Assembly: GCF_949987515.2 (NCBI RefSeq)
Contig: NC_082685.1
Coordinates: 28,970,168 to 29,034,167, forward strand
DNA length: 64,000 bases
From: Delphinus delphis
Lineage: Eukaryota; Chordata; Mammalia; Artiodactyla; Delphinidae
Direction: 5' to 3'
Below the pieces are notes generated by a model. The model was not told the origin of the DNA and searched no databases. It saw only the letters and a program-made list of their open reading frames with translations. Positions 34,207-46,525 of this stretch are shown one piece after another. Every line of letters begins with the position of its first letter. The first letter of the stretch is position 1. A program made the position numbers and the translations under genes.

Positions 34207-35010
34207 TCCTGGACTAGAACCCGACTCGTGGTCCTGGCTGGAGATGGAGCTCAACAGTGAGGGTGTGAGGCAACTGCTTGGCAAGTACAAGTTCAGGGAT
34301 CTAACTATGGAAGAACTGAAGACTGTAAATATGTTTTTCCCACATTTCAGATATTCCATGGATACCTATGTTTTCAAAGATAGTTCCCAGAAAAACCTGC
34401 TGAATTTCACTGGCACTATTCCTGTGATGTATCAGGCCTAAATTTGTCATTGTTGGATGAATTAAAGAAATGATTGCCAAGTTTCAAGAAGAACTTCCCC
34501 TGTATTCTCTATCATCATCTGATGCGGCACAGCAGGCAGACTTGCTAGCCTATACTGCAAAAATCACTGAAGGTGTCTCAGATATAAATTCAAAGAACTG
34601 GGCAAATCATGAGAATAAAAGTCAATAAAATTACCTCGGTTGGCGGTGGAGAACTGGGAATTGCCTGCACATTAGCAATTTCAGCAAAGGTGGCGATCTT
34701 CACAGTCAACTCTCTGGGTAGTTCTCAGTCCTACCTCGACGTGGTACAGAGAAATGTGGATATGTTCAGAGCCTTTGTTGCAGCTCTGGGACATTATCGT
34801 CCACATGGCATCCTGCTCGTTGCATCTCAACCAGCGGAAATCATGACCTACGTGACGTGGAAACTGAGTGCATTTCCTGCAAATCGAGTGATTGGAATTG
34901 GTTGCAATCTGGATTCACAGAGATTACAATATATTATTACAAATGTTTTGAAGGCACAGACTTCAGCAAGAGAAGTATAGGTTATTGGTGAGCAGGGAGA
35001 AGACAAAGCC
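34207..35010 (+). pseudogene. UEVLD: UEVLD processed pseudogene (retrocopy)
   Basis: UEVLD joins a catalytically inactive ubiquitin-conjugating (UEV) domain to a lactate/malate-dehydrogenase-like domain. This intronless copy starts with ATG at 34244 ([20 protein letters not shown]) and follows the UEV domain to GTIPVMYQ. About 58 codons of the UEV core are then missing. The match resumes near 34437 in another frame, with TGA replacing a Leu codon. A 2-bp loss near 34621 shifts the frame again. The LDH-like part then reads from VNKIT (with [10 protein letters not shown]) to NVLKAQTS, but lacks about 43 codons after AISAK. A Trp codon is now TAG at 34978-34980, and similarity ends near 35008. 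No poly(A) or clear target duplication is seen, so the 3' end is probably lost. It cannot encode the protein. Gap sizes rest on recall of human UEVLD. Confidence 0.93.
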
Positions 35011-35051
35011 TCATCTTCTGCCATTCTGACAAGCATTTTATGCTAGTCAGA

Positions 35052-35720
35052 TGATCAACTTGCAGCTTCCCGAAGGGTTCACACACTCTCATGCCGCCTT
35101 GCCTTTGCACCTGATGCTTCCTTTCCCAGAACATTCATTAATTTGGCTAAGTCCTGCTTACCCTTCGAGACTGGGCTTGAGGGCTTCCCTGGTGGCACAG
35201 AGGTTAAGAATCTGCCTGCCAGTGCAGGGGACACGGGTTCAAGCCCTGGTCCTGGAAGATCCCGCATGCCACGGAGCAGCTAAGTCCGTGCGCCACAACT
35301 ACTGAGCCTGCGCTCTAGAGCCCGTGAGCCACAGCTACTGAGCCCGCGTGCCCCAACTACTGAGGCCCGCGTGCCTAGAGCCCGTGCTCTGCAACAAGAA
35401 AAGACACCGCAGTGAGAAGCCGGTACACTGCAACAAAGAGTAGCCCCTGCTCGCCGCAACTAGAGAAAGCCCGCGCATAACAACGGAGACCCAGTGCAGC
35501 CAAAAATAAACAAATAAAAATAAATAAATAAATTTATCAAAAAAAAAAAAAAAAAGACTGGGCTTGAGTGCCACCTCTCCCAGGAAGCCTTCCCTAATTC
35601 TCCAGGTTAAGTAAGTTCATGCCTCTATTATAACCACTATCACACTGTGTTACAATTGCATATTTACCTGTCTCTTCACCTCGACAGACTGTAAACTCCT
35701 TGAGCTTAAAAGGCCTCAGT
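35052..35720 (+). repeat. L2 3' region split by SINE
   Basis: Pieces 35052-35181 (gcctttgcacctgatgcttc) and 35569-35720 (ctcccaggaagccttcccta; ctgtaaactccttgagctt). Confidence 0.75.
35182..35555 (+). mobile_element. Long CHR SINE
   Basis: Inserted in L2. Target-site duplication gactgggcttgag at 35169-35181 and 35556-35568 is perfect over 13 bases. Confidence 0.96.
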
Positions 35721-38390
35721 AAATACATTTTGAAATTAATGAATGATCCTGATACCACCTCGGTGTATCCAAAGGTCATTCATACTATGCCCCACCAAAT
35801 TAGTCAGTAGAACATGTGCTTTGGAGCTGCTATTTCTAGCTGTGATATTGAAATCATATGTAAACTGCAGATAACTCCTTCGAATGGTGTTTTAGAAACC
35901 CAAGGGCTGGACCTCAAAACAGAGTGTTAGGTCATCTGCTTTGGGCATCAATCTTACCTAAAGGATAGGTGTTATATGTAATGGAAAAGAGAGATCACAT
36001 GGTCATTTTTTATTAAAATTTTTGGGGTCAGGGAATTACTGTTTTTAAGGAGTAGAACCAGAAAGATTAGGATTGATTAGATGCATGATTTGAAAGGGAT
36101 TCTTAAACTAGGATAAATATACATTTAGGAAGTGTGAAGGGTTGGGCAGTAAATGAACAAAAAAATGAAACAATTCAGTCCATCTAAATTTAACTGAAAA
36201 TCCTAATGACTGTGTCAGAAGCAAATTTGAACACAGTGAAGCTTTCTCCCTCTCTCCAAACATTGTTTTCTCATGGCTCTTATAAGTCCAAACTCAGAGG
36301 AAAGATAAAACGTGATGATGTGTGTAATATATAATGGCAGTAATACTCATAATTAAATTCCAGACTTCTTTGTGTCTTTTGTCTTTTCTTATACCTACCT
36401 TGCCCTTTTTATTTATCTTTCCAAGGTCTGTAAATGCCGTGTTCCATTTAGCAGACGTTTCTCTGCAATTTTCTGTATATTGTGAATATACTAATAATGT
36501 GCCACAGTTTTGTTTTAGAAAATGATTCATGTACAGCCCTTCCATTCAAGTGAAACATTTTTTAAAACCCCTTAATTCGTCCACATGTATTTATATTTTT
36601 CATGGAACAGTTTTTGGGTTTGCTTCTTTTTTCACTTAACATAAAAACTTTAGAAATTCCTGGACTACACAACGCCATGCTCAGAGAGCCCTAACTATCC
36701 AAGAAAAGCCACGACAGATGCAGGATTGGAAGGCTGTCCCAGGCTCATCTCATCCTAGCAGACACCTGATGCCTGGATCTTGATACTTCATCCTTCCAAG
36801 TCAGGTATCAGTCAGTGGATCCTAAGGGCATCCCAGAGACAAATCAAACAAGTAACCGCCACTGGGCGGGGAGGAAGCCAGCGTGGGGACAGTCTGGCTG
36901 CCACCAAACCAGGCCCGGCAACAGCAGGCAGCCGGCTGGGGAAAGTCAGCAGCTGCCGTTGGCCTGGTGTCCTGGCTGCCAGAGAGTGATGAATGGAGCA
37001 GGGGAAGAAAAAAGCCAACAAAGGTGTCCCTAATCTTGATGCGGCTTCATTTTTTTTTTTTTTTTTTCTGGCCGACCATTGAACGAGAACCTAAGCCTCG
37101 GTCCTTTTTCTTTGCCAGACATTTGAAACTGAAAGATCCCATTTCTCTCCAATGGTGAGATGTCATGGGTAGAAGCATTGAAGAGGCAATGGGGGTGGAG
37201 GTAACCCACTGCACTTGTCCTTTTCTTCCCTCCTCCCTGCTCTCTCTTCTCCACTCCCTCTCCCCTGTCTAGCATCTTTACAGAACATTCTGCGTTCCCC
37301 CCACACAACAACAGTGAACGCCCCCCCTTTATTTTGGCAGGAGCTTGTCTGCCCAGGAGCTGGAGGCTTAATGGCCCGCTGGTGAAGGTTAAATAACAAA
37401 ACGCCACTGTATCCAGTTTCTGAGTGTTCTCTTCTTTTATCTCACTCTGAAACAGGGATTCAGGGCAGCCGAGAAGCTTGTCAGTAGCAGTAACTAGAGC
37501 CTCTACCTGTTCCACCTAAAGGTGTGTGGCCCACGGGCCCCTCTGTGCTGGGAGAGGCACGGCACGCATTTTTCACCCAGACTCAGCCCCGATCCAGCCC
37601 TCAGTCCTGTCCAAGTGGAAGTACTAGGAGATGCTACCCAGGCCATTTCTCCAAGAGGAGTGGGTTTCTCTTATCCAGGGCCCCTCGCTGAGCCAGGGGC
37701 AGATCCCCATAGCCTGGAGGCAGACGTGGCTGAAGACACTCGGCACAGACAGCTGACTGCAGTGAAGTTGGCACCCCCTGCAAATGCAGCCAAAACCCGA
37801 CTGAGGCTTCCTGCATCCAGAGAGTTCTGCAGCAGCATGCCGGCCACGTGCCAACTCCCACTTATTCTAGCCTCGTCTCTCCTTATGTGCACCTGAGCTG
37901 GGCGTTCCGACCTTCCCAGTAACCAAGGCAACCTGATTCGCTTCTCTTCAAAAGGGCAGTGTTGCACAGCTCCCGGGGATCCCAGGGGAGTGGGGAATCA
38001 GGTCAGTTTGGCGAGGCCAAAAGCGGGAGGGGTGGTGACAGGGAGGCGCTGCCTTGGCTACTAAGTCCCTGGCCTTTGGGAGCATTTACCCGAGAGACTC
38101 GGGAACGACTCTGAACTCTCTCTCTCCACACACCGCATCCTTCAGAGTTTCTCTGCCTCCTTCTCTGTTCTTCCCCTCCCTCCCAGAGCTCTGGTTAGCT
38201 GGCTGCTCCCAGAAGGTAGATTTTGTGCCCGATCGTCTCCTAAGCTGCCATGTGGATCTCATTGGCTTCTCTGATTAAGCCTCCTTGGCAAAACATCTTT
38301 CCCGGAGATCCACAGCAGGCTCGCCTCAATTTAGGAGTAAATGGTAACTTTCCAGCCCAGCTTGTCAACAGGGCATCTGGAGCCCTGAAA
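35721..38390. other. Repeat-poor intronic stretch
   Basis: No gene recognised in 2.7 kb. 36000-36660 is AT-rich. A T-run at 37050-37069 has no identifiable retrocopy beside it. 37500-38280 is GC-richer with chance frames only. The scarcity of repeats makes it a place to look for conserved regulatory DNA. Confidence 0.4.
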
Positions 38391-38650
38391 TGGCAATAGC
38401 TAATTCGAGTGTGGATTCAGGAGTTCAACCAGCTGGGCCCCAATCCTGGGTACATCACCTACTGGTGGTGACCTTGAGCAAATATAAATGCTTAACCTTT
38501 CTAAATCGCTGTTTCCTTATCTGAGGATGGAGAAAATAACAGTACTTACCTTATATGGTTGGCAAAAGGATTAAATGAGATCATAATATAAAACACTTGG
38601 TGCGCAGCACAGAATACATATTAGGAGACTTAGCATTTATTATTATTTTA
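38391..38650 (+). repeat. MIR
   Basis: Nearly full-length sense MIR: ggtgaccttgagcaaatata, cgctgtttccttatctgagg, ggcaaaaggattaaatgaga. Confidence 0.85.
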
Positions 38651-38873
38651 TTCATTTGTGGGTTCCAATGCCTCTTATTTCTTCCTGTTAGCTAGACTAG
38701 TGCTTTTTAACCTTATTTCTTTCTTAATGAATGACGTAAGATATTCCCGTGCATTGCAGACTCCCGTGAAATGTGTAGATCATAAATTCAAGCCTTGGAA
38801 GGAGAAGAAAAGTCCTCTAATAATTGTAAAGGCCCAAGCTAAAGGTATTAGTGGATCATTAAAAGCAGAAGCA

Positions 38874-39090
38874 CAGGGCTTCCCTGGTGGTGCAGTGCTT
38901 GAGAGTCCGCCTGCCAATGCAGGGGACACGGGTTGGGTTCGTGCCCCGGTCCGGGGAGATCCCACATGCCGCGGAGTGGCTGGGCCCATGAACCATGGCT
39001 GCTGAGCCTGCACGTCCGGAGCCTGTGCTCCGCAACGGGAGAGGCCACAACAGTGAGAGGCCTGCGTACCGCAAAAAAAAAAAAAAAAAG
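38874..39090 (+). mobile_element. Short CHR SINE
   Basis: Target-site duplication gcagaagca lies at 38865-38873 and 39091-39099. The head carries a small duplication (gggttgggttcg). Confidence 0.95.
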
Positions 39091-39099
39091 GCAGAAGCA

Positions 39100-39484
39100 T
39101 GGAGAATAGAGGCTTTGGGTAAATTCCCTGGCAGGCTGGTTATAATTCCCACTTAAGAAAGCTTGTCAGAATGTAACTTGGTGGAAAGTGACATTAGTCC
39201 GACAATAACCTTAAATCTATTTAAATTGATTATAAAAACAGTAATGCACTTGCAATTGCTGGTACTTTAACTGGTCGACATATAACACATTCCTACGACA
39301 CGAGTCAGAAATGATTGCAATGCTATGAAAGAAACTTGCTGGTCTGCATAGTCAAAAAGGATTACAAAGAATAAACCACAAGCATAACATAGTCTCAAAT
39401 TATTACCGTGGATGAGAAGAAACTGGGTCTGATTTTTAGGGAAAAGTTTACATAAAAGAAAGAAGAAAGGAGACCTCTACTAGA
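39100..39484. other. Unique AT-rich sequence
   Basis: No gene or repeat recognised. Confidence 0.4.
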
Positions 39485-40470
39485 GACTCAAGGTTGACGT
39501 TTGCTGTGTGACCTTGGGCAAGTCACCCGTCTCTGAGTCTGTTTCATCAGTGAAATGAGAGGGCTGGATTACATGACCAGAAAGGTCCATCCCAGCTGCA
39601 AACTGCTACAGAGCTGGATGGAGACTCAGTCTCCATTTGACTTAAGTATTTCCTAAGTACTTCCTAGTAAAAGCCAAAAGGTTTGGCGTTCCCAAGTGTC
39701 TCCTGTATGTTAGGTTCTGTGCTAGCTGCCCTACGTGATTGAACTTATTTTATGCTCATAATGGCCCTTGACAGTTTATGCGCATCACCCCATCCTAGAG
39801 AAGACAAAATCAAGGCTCAGAGAGAATGTGTAACTTGCCAAGGTCACTCAGGCAGCAAGCAGCCGATCCGAGATGCCAGGATCCAAAGACTCAACCTCTT
39901 TCCATTTTCTACACCACTCGCTGGATAGCCATGGCCTGGCGACACCGGAATGGCAGCAGGTAACTGAAATCATGCCTGTGCTGGCCCCATGCCCCAAGGC
40001 CAAATTCCTTAGGCGGTGGAGCAGAGGTCTTAATTCAGTAACGGAGTCCAGGCAGCTGAGTGGTTAGAAATTTGGGTTCTGGAGTCGGCATGCCTGGCAT
40101 TCCCATCTCAGCTCCTCAGAAGCTGGGTGGCTTTCCCCCAACTTAGCCCCCCTGAGGCTCGGGTTTCTCGGGCAGATAACCTATTCCCAGGGTTGTTAGG
40201 GGGATTAAAAGAAGTTATCCGTGGAAAGCTCTCAGCAGACTACCTGAATATAGTAAATGGTCACTCATTATGTCCTACCTAGCTAAACAGGAGGGCATAC
40301 AGGTAGTGACGAGCAGTTTTTAAGTTAATCTCTGGCAGGGGTTATGAACCCGGGGTCTACAAACGCCCTGAAATTATGTGCCAAAAGCCATGTTCATGCT
40401 TTTCTTCAGGAAACATCCTTAACCTTTGTCAGATTCTTATAAGGGTCTGTAACCAGAAGGAGATTAAGAT
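39485..40470. repeat. MIR cluster and a DNA-element remnant
   Basis: Sense MIR piece at 39490-39600 (gtgtgaccttgggcaagtca); antisense MIR at 39685-39890 (aaggctcagagagaatgtgt); sense MIR at 40050-40280 (gagtggttagaaatttgggt). About 40335-40470 (ggggttatgaacccggggtc) looks like a hAT-type remnant. Confidence 0.6.
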
Positions 40471-42815
40471 CTTTTGCCTGCTGCAGACCCAACGTCTTAC
40501 ACTATGAATCATTCCTGAAATAACAGCGTTGGCAAAAATTCCTCCTCAAATCATGAGAGAAGTTGCTGGGTTCTCTCAACATGGCCTCCCAGACACGTGG
40601 GCCTCTAGCACCGATCACACAGCCCCAGAAACCGTGCTCACAGAGCTCCCAGGTGGTTCCTAGAAGAAGGTCAGAAGACAAACCCCCCAATGAGCAGGAA
40701 TTAGGCTTCAGGAACCTTCCCCAGCAGGGCCAGTTCCAACAATCCATTCTTCCTCGGAGAACAATCAGTGTGTTTGTTGTTGCATACCTCCAAGTTAAAT
40801 ATACCCGGAATGCTGGCTCTTTGCTAGAAGCTCCCAGAAGCACCCACTTTAGCACTGCTAAAGGCACGCTGCTCCACAGCCCGATATGCAGCACCTGATT
40901 CCCCACAGACCTGTCACCTTCTCAGACCAGCCTTGCCTCGGGAGGAGCCCGTGGTGCTGTTGGAGCCTTTGGCCCAGTAGGCAGGGCCCGAGCTGCCCAC
41001 TGGCCCCTCTCTGGTTGTTGGGACAACCATCCTCAGGAATTTCGGCCTCCCTGTCTTCCCCTGGGTGAGAAGGGGAGAGAGCTGGCAACCCCCCAGTGAA
41101 AGGGGAAGCTGAAAACTGGATTCCCTACCCCCAGCAGCCTCCAAGCCGGACAGCACACAAAACAGCTCAGGCCCAGAGAGAGGAACGTGCCAGGACATTC
41201 TTCAGGGTTGGTAACCCGAAACGCTATTCTGTTCTCTGCGGCTAAGAAATCACTTTTCTGACTGAAGGACCATTTGACTTACTTCTTTTAAATTCAGGGG
41301 AATGGACAGGTGTATCTCCTTGATTCAGATAAGGAAAAAAACCAAGACAAATGGGCGCGCGTGCACACACACACACACACTCAAGGAGCAGAATCTTTTT
41401 TTTTTTAATTTTTTATGTGATATTTTGTTTCATAGCATTAACCAGCTGCAGAGATGTAACTGCCTTGGCAGAATTTCTCTCCCCTAACCTCACCACCCCA
41501 AAGAAGCCTGGCGCTTTTCAGCCTTGTTAAACGTTCTCCTCCTCTCAGTCCCCTCACCCTCCTGCCTGCCGTCCCCCCTCCCAATTCTGCCATGGAGTCA
41601 GGAGCGAGAAGGCGAGATCAAGCCCGAATCAGCGAAATCCTATCTGAGAACTGGCAGGGGGCTTAGCAACATCTCATCAACCTTCTTCTCTCACCGAAGG
41701 AGCACTTGCACCTCAGAGAGGTCAAGCGATTTGCCTGGGGCCACACAGGTAGGACGAGAAGGCAAAACTCCCTTCTGGGGTGTGCAGGAGGGAATTCCAG
41801 GGAGTCAGAAGTGGATACCCTCTGCTCAGCTCTTTCCCCAAACTTTCAAAGTTGGCTCACCACAACAGTGAGCTCAGAACCCCTCAGCGCCCCAAGCTCA
41901 GGGGCCCTACCCCGGGCCGGTGCAGGTGGGATGACCAGCAGATATCAATACAAAGATGCAGCATTCAAACCAGTGGCCTGCAAGGCGGAGAGAGTCAGCA
42001 GCTCCAGGAAGTGCCAATGTGTTTTTAATGCCTGCCAATCTGCCTAAAAACACAGGCTACACAGCCCTGTTGCTGGAGCCGTGGACAGGCCCCAGGAGTG
42101 AACTCAAATATAATGGCACTGTGGTTCCCCCCCTCCACTGTATTTTTAAAGGTTCCCTAGTACTGGGGGCAATAGATATTACTAGTTTCCCCTTTATGAA
42201 AGTGGCTAAAAAAAATTCAAATTGGGTTGATTTAAAGTCAAATATTAAGTAAGCAATAACACAGGTGGATATAGCAAAAAACGTGGTCCACATAATACTA
42301 AAATTTGGGAAATTATGCTCTAGTCAAGTCAGTATCCCACAGAAGCTATACTCCTTGCCCTCTTCCAAGGGTAAAAAATGACCGTTGTTTAAGAAGCTTT
42401 CTACAGCTGTGTTATCCTCTCAGCAGCCCAGAGAAGTTCCTAGATGCATGACCTGGGCCGAGTTAGCAGTGTCCTCGACATTCAACTGCTAACAGCACAC
42501 TGGACTCAGTAGCTGCTGGGACCTAAAATATGGGAGGACACAGAAACTTGAACTTGTGCCTGTATTAGGAGAGGACAAGGGACTGTCCAGTTCACCAACA
42601 CAGCAACAGAGTCCCTGGGGCAACTGACCCTGAGGGGGGCATGGGGAAGGAAAGTGAGTAGGACCACAAGTGTGGAGGTTAGAACTTCAGAGCCGGTAAA
42701 GAACTCGGCATAAATAAGGCAGAGGGGTGGAAAGATCAAAACACAAGCAAATCGCACCTCCGGGCCTCAAAGTTTGTCTCACGTTTGAAAGTGGGAGTTG
42801 GGCCTTGATCTTCTA
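40471..42815. other. Mostly unique intronic sequence
   Basis: No gene recognised. A short (CA)n lies at 41364-41380. An antisense MIR scrap lies at about 41690-41760 (cctcagagaggtcaagcgat). Confidence 0.45.
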
Positions 42816-42871
42816 TGTCCCTTCCAACTTTGAAGAGTTCCACTGTCCCTTCCAACTTTGAAGAGTTCCAC
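42816..42871 (+). repeat. Exact 28-bp tandem duplication
   Basis: Two identical 28-bp units (each containing ccttccaactttgaagagtt) abut the SINE insertion site. The second unit supplies most of the SINE's target-site duplication. Confidence 0.95.
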
Positions 42872-42875
42872 TGTT

Positions 42876-43202
42876 GGGCTTCTCTGGTGGCGCAGTGGTT
42901 AAGAATCCGCCTACCAATACAGAGGACACGGGTTCCAGCCGTGGTCGGAGAAGATCCTACATGCCACGGAGCAACGAAGCCTGTGCGCCACAACTACTGA
43001 GCCTGCGCTCTAGAGCCCACGAGCCACAACTACTGAAGCCCGCGTGCCTAGAGCCCGTGCTCCGCAACAAGAGAAGCCACTGCGATGAGAAGCCCGCGCA
43101 CCACACGAAGGGTAGCCCCCGCTCGCGCCAACTAGAGAAAGCCCGCACACAGCAACAAATATCCAACGCAGCCAAAAGTAAAATAAATAAATTTTTTAAA
43201 AA
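42876..43202 (+). mobile_element. Long CHR SINE
   Basis: Duplication aagagttccactgtt (42861-42875) is matched by aagagttccactatt (43203-43217), one mismatch. Confidence 0.95.
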
Positions 43203-43217
43203 AAGAGTTCCACTATT

Positions 43218-43405
43218 ACTCCTTCCCTTCCAAGCAAATCATTTGCCTGACAAATAGGGAAACTGAGGCTCAGAGGTAAAAGCAGCTTGCCCACGGGACG
43301 CTCTCCAGCGTTAAAAATTTCTCTTCCGGATTAAATTGATGAGACATTCAGCGTGGTACTGAACGCAGAGGAGGTACCCAGTAAATGTTGAATGAATGAA
43401 CCAAA
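43218..43405. repeat. MIR/L2 remnants
   Basis: Antisense MIR scrap (gggaaactgaggctcagagg), then an L2/MIR-like 3' end (ggtacccagtaaatgttgaa). Confidence 0.55.
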
Positions 43406-44209
43406 GTGCTCACAAAAACCACGAGGAATCTCAGCTCACATTTTCTTTCTGCTTTTTCTCAACCTTCACCTCGCTACACACCCCATCCTGGACTTCTGGA
43501 ACCTCCATCCCAACCCCACAGGATGAAGGGTCCAAACAATTCACCTCCATTGCTTTACAGGCACTGACACCCAAGGTCACAGCGACCAGGTGAAAATTCC
43601 GCATTCCTGAGGCACTTTGACCACAGAGGTGACTGCGGTCCCAGAGGGTGGTCCTCCCCTCCCCACAGGATATTCATGGGGAGGGGGGGTGCGTGTGTGC
43701 AAAGAAATGCCAAGCGGTCCAAACCAGGAGAAAGTCTGGAAGCTAAGAGCCACACACTCCACCTGCCTCAGCAAAAACAAATCCGGTGCTCCAGCCGGCC
43801 TGGTGCCCACCAAGGTCAGGACGCGCTGGTGCAGGGCTGAGAAGCCGCGGTCCCCAGAGAAAGGGAGGGAGGAGAAAGAGGGATGGGCAGGGCTTTGCGG
43901 AGGCCTCTCACCTCCATCTACATCCTAACAGCTTCCAAGTTGCCGTGAGATTCCTGGAGAACCGGTCTCCCCGATCAGACCTCCCCCGCTCCTTCCTTTC
44001 CTTCCCTCTCTCGGCCTCCAGGCCCCCAGACTGCTCCCGTGCTCCTCTCAGAGCCGCAGAGACACCTGTCAAAAACCACACTCCAGGCTGCCTTCCCCTG
44101 CACGCACGCAGTGTCCTTCCTCCAGCGGTCTCCCACTGAGTCCTGGGTGCCTGCCACCCGCTCCAAACCAGATGCTTCCCCATCCCCCCCTCTTCCCCCA
44201 CCCCGTGCT
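43406..44209. other. WWC1 intron 1, promoter-proximal
   Basis: Unique sequence becoming GC-rich toward the CpG island. CATTCC (TEAD/MCAT-type) occurs at 43602-43607. No exon seen. Confidence 0.4.
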
Positions 44210-44566
44210 GGGGAAAGCCTTCCCGGGAAGCCCCAGCATCGCTCGGCTAGGTTGCTCCCCCAGCCCCCGCCCGACCCAACTAAGGGGAAGCGGGGGGCGG
44301 GGGGCGGGGCTAGAGCTTAAGGTCAAAACTCCGGGCAGGTGCCGCCTGGGGCCTGAGTCCTCATCAGAGGAAGGCGGTGGCGGCAGCCTGGGCCAACTCA
44401 CTTGGCCGTCCCCTCCTCCCGGCAGCCCACCCGGGCGGTCCAGAAGGGGATGAAGGTGGAGCGTGTGGGGTGCGGGAAACCGAAGACGCTCGCCGAGCTC
44501 CTCGGCATCCCCTGCACAATCCCGGCTGGTGGCCCGTGGGGCAGGAGGGGGCCTCTCGGGGTCCTA

Positions 44567-44746
<180 letters not shown>

Positions 44747-44797
44747 TCAACGGCTCCGGCCGGCTCTTTTCGGCTCGGGCGGCCGCCGAGGCACCAT
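44747..44797 (-). promoter_or_regulatory. Upstream ORF, 16 codons, strong Kozak
   Basis: An AUG 111 nt upstream of the WWC1 start has A at -3 and G at +4. It opens a 16-codon frame (MVPRRPPEPKRAGRSR) closed by TGA, leaving 60 nt before the WWC1 AUG. If it lies in the mRNA it would be expected to reduce or regulate WWC1 initiation. Whether it is transcribed depends on the unknown start site. Confidence 0.55.
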
Positions 44798-44830
44798 GAT
44801 CTGGGGAGTGGCGCCCGCGGACTGGGGGCC

Positions 44831-44866
44831 CTAGTGAGGGCCGGCCGGGGTGGCGGCGCTGTCCAT
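44831..44866 (-). promoter_or_regulatory. Upstream ORF, 11 codons
   Basis: The AUG at 44866 has G at +4 but C at -3. It opens an 11-codon frame ending in TAG at 44831. A still smaller ATG-GCA-GCG-TGA frame starts at 44931. Both matter only if transcription begins farther upstream than about 44931. Confidence 0.35.
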
Positions 44867-45370
44867 GCGGCCCTGCGGCCCCGGCCCGGCGCCGCCCGCT
44901 CCTCCCGCCGCCGGCCCTCTCACGCTGCCATGTGCGTCCGCAGCGGCGCGGTGCGGGCCCGGGTGCGCGCCCCGCCGGCGTGGCAGAGCGAGTCGAGCGC
45001 AGCTGCCGCCTGCCCTCCTTCGCGGCGCGCGGCGCCCTTCAGCCTCCACGCCGCCGCCCGCCGCCGCCTCTTCCTCCCCCCAGCCGGGTGCTATCCCTCC
45101 TCTCAGCTCCGCCGTTCAGCGAACGCTCTCGGCTTGCGACTTCTGCCTCCGCCAGGTGCGGCTCGGGCGGTGCAGGTAACCGCGCTGCCCCGGAAACGGG
45201 AGGCGGAGCACCGGGCGCCAGGGTTCCCGCGTCCCCTCCCCGCGCCCAGCGCAGCGAGGGCGGGTCCTAGGGCCCGAGACGCGCCCCCTCGTGGGACAGT
45301 CCCAACCGCCGGCTGCTCCTGCCGGAGGAATGGGAGCCCGCCCCTTACCTGGGTTCCTGACCCAGACTGG

Positions 45371-46525
45371 CGCCCCAGGAGGCTAGAGCAAGACCCGCTC
45401 TCCCTCTGCTTCCCAACGCTCCTGGCTCTCTCCACTCCGAGGGTCCAGGCTCTTGCACAGGTGGCACCAAATCTTACAACTCTCCGCTTCTCTCATGTAG
45501 AATCAGGAGTCAGGCAAGAAGTGGTTAAATGGAAACATTCTTGCAAATCGGGGAACATAAGTTTTCCAGGATCTCTGATCCCTTCCCCCAACACACACAC
45601 CATCTGTCTCCCTCTTATTCTATTCTTCTCCCCACGTTGTTTCACCCATCCCCCCACCCCTCGTATTTGCAAATGTAGCTGGCTTTTCCCCGGGACCGTA
45701 AAATTAGGAGTGCTATCAATCTACCCCACCCCCCTCGACCCCGGAGGACTTCCAGGCGGTGTCAGGGAAGCACTCTGTAAAAGTAATAGTAATGACATTG
45801 TTGTTGTTCATTAAATTGAATACTTAACCTGTCCCAGGCAGCTTCCCCTGCGTTCTCCTCTGCGATACTATTTGATATGTTATAGCTTTGGGGGAAGGGG
45901 GTTACGAAAAAGAAGAAAGCAAGCAAAGTAAAATTCCATGTTGAAAAAAAATGAGAAGAAAATTTAAAAATCAATATTGCTTAAGAAATTAAAAATTTGT
46001 AATTACTTAATTAAAGTTAAGGATCAACTGGCTGTCTATGTCTTCTGACTGTGTCTTTAACCATTTTTTGCCCTGGATATATAGCGGGGAGGTGAACTGG
46101 AGGAATGAAGCCCAGTGTGGTGTATCCTTTTGTCTGAGCCCCACAGTCTCCCAGAGGAGCCAGCATTCTGTGTTGTATGGGCCAGGGTGTGCTGAGCAAA
46201 GGGGAGAATCCCATGTTTGTGGTCTCATCTTCTTTTGTTAGAGAAGCCCCACCATGGCAGCTCCTCACCTCCAAATGCCTTCTGCAAAGCCAGTTACTTC
46301 TTAAGGCCAGACTCATGGGCTCAGTATTTGGCCTTACCCTCCCTCCCTCATTCCATAGATGCCACGCACAAAAGTCCAGAAATGTGGGCCTCAGACTGGC
46401 CTCACAACACCTAGAAGTAGGAATTCCCACTCCTTTTATGGGGAGATTCCCATAGCCCTCTGCACCGCCTCTGCTTGGGCCTCAACTTCACTATGTATAA
46501 AATCCTCGCATTAGTGATGAGGGCA
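45371..46525. other. Unique upstream sequence
   Basis: No gene or repeat recognised. AT-rich from 45900 to 46020. Confidence 0.4.

Noticed and set aside
37050..37170. T-run as the tail of a minus-strand retrocopy
   Set aside because: The adjacent sequence matches no gene I can name and no target-site duplication is visible.
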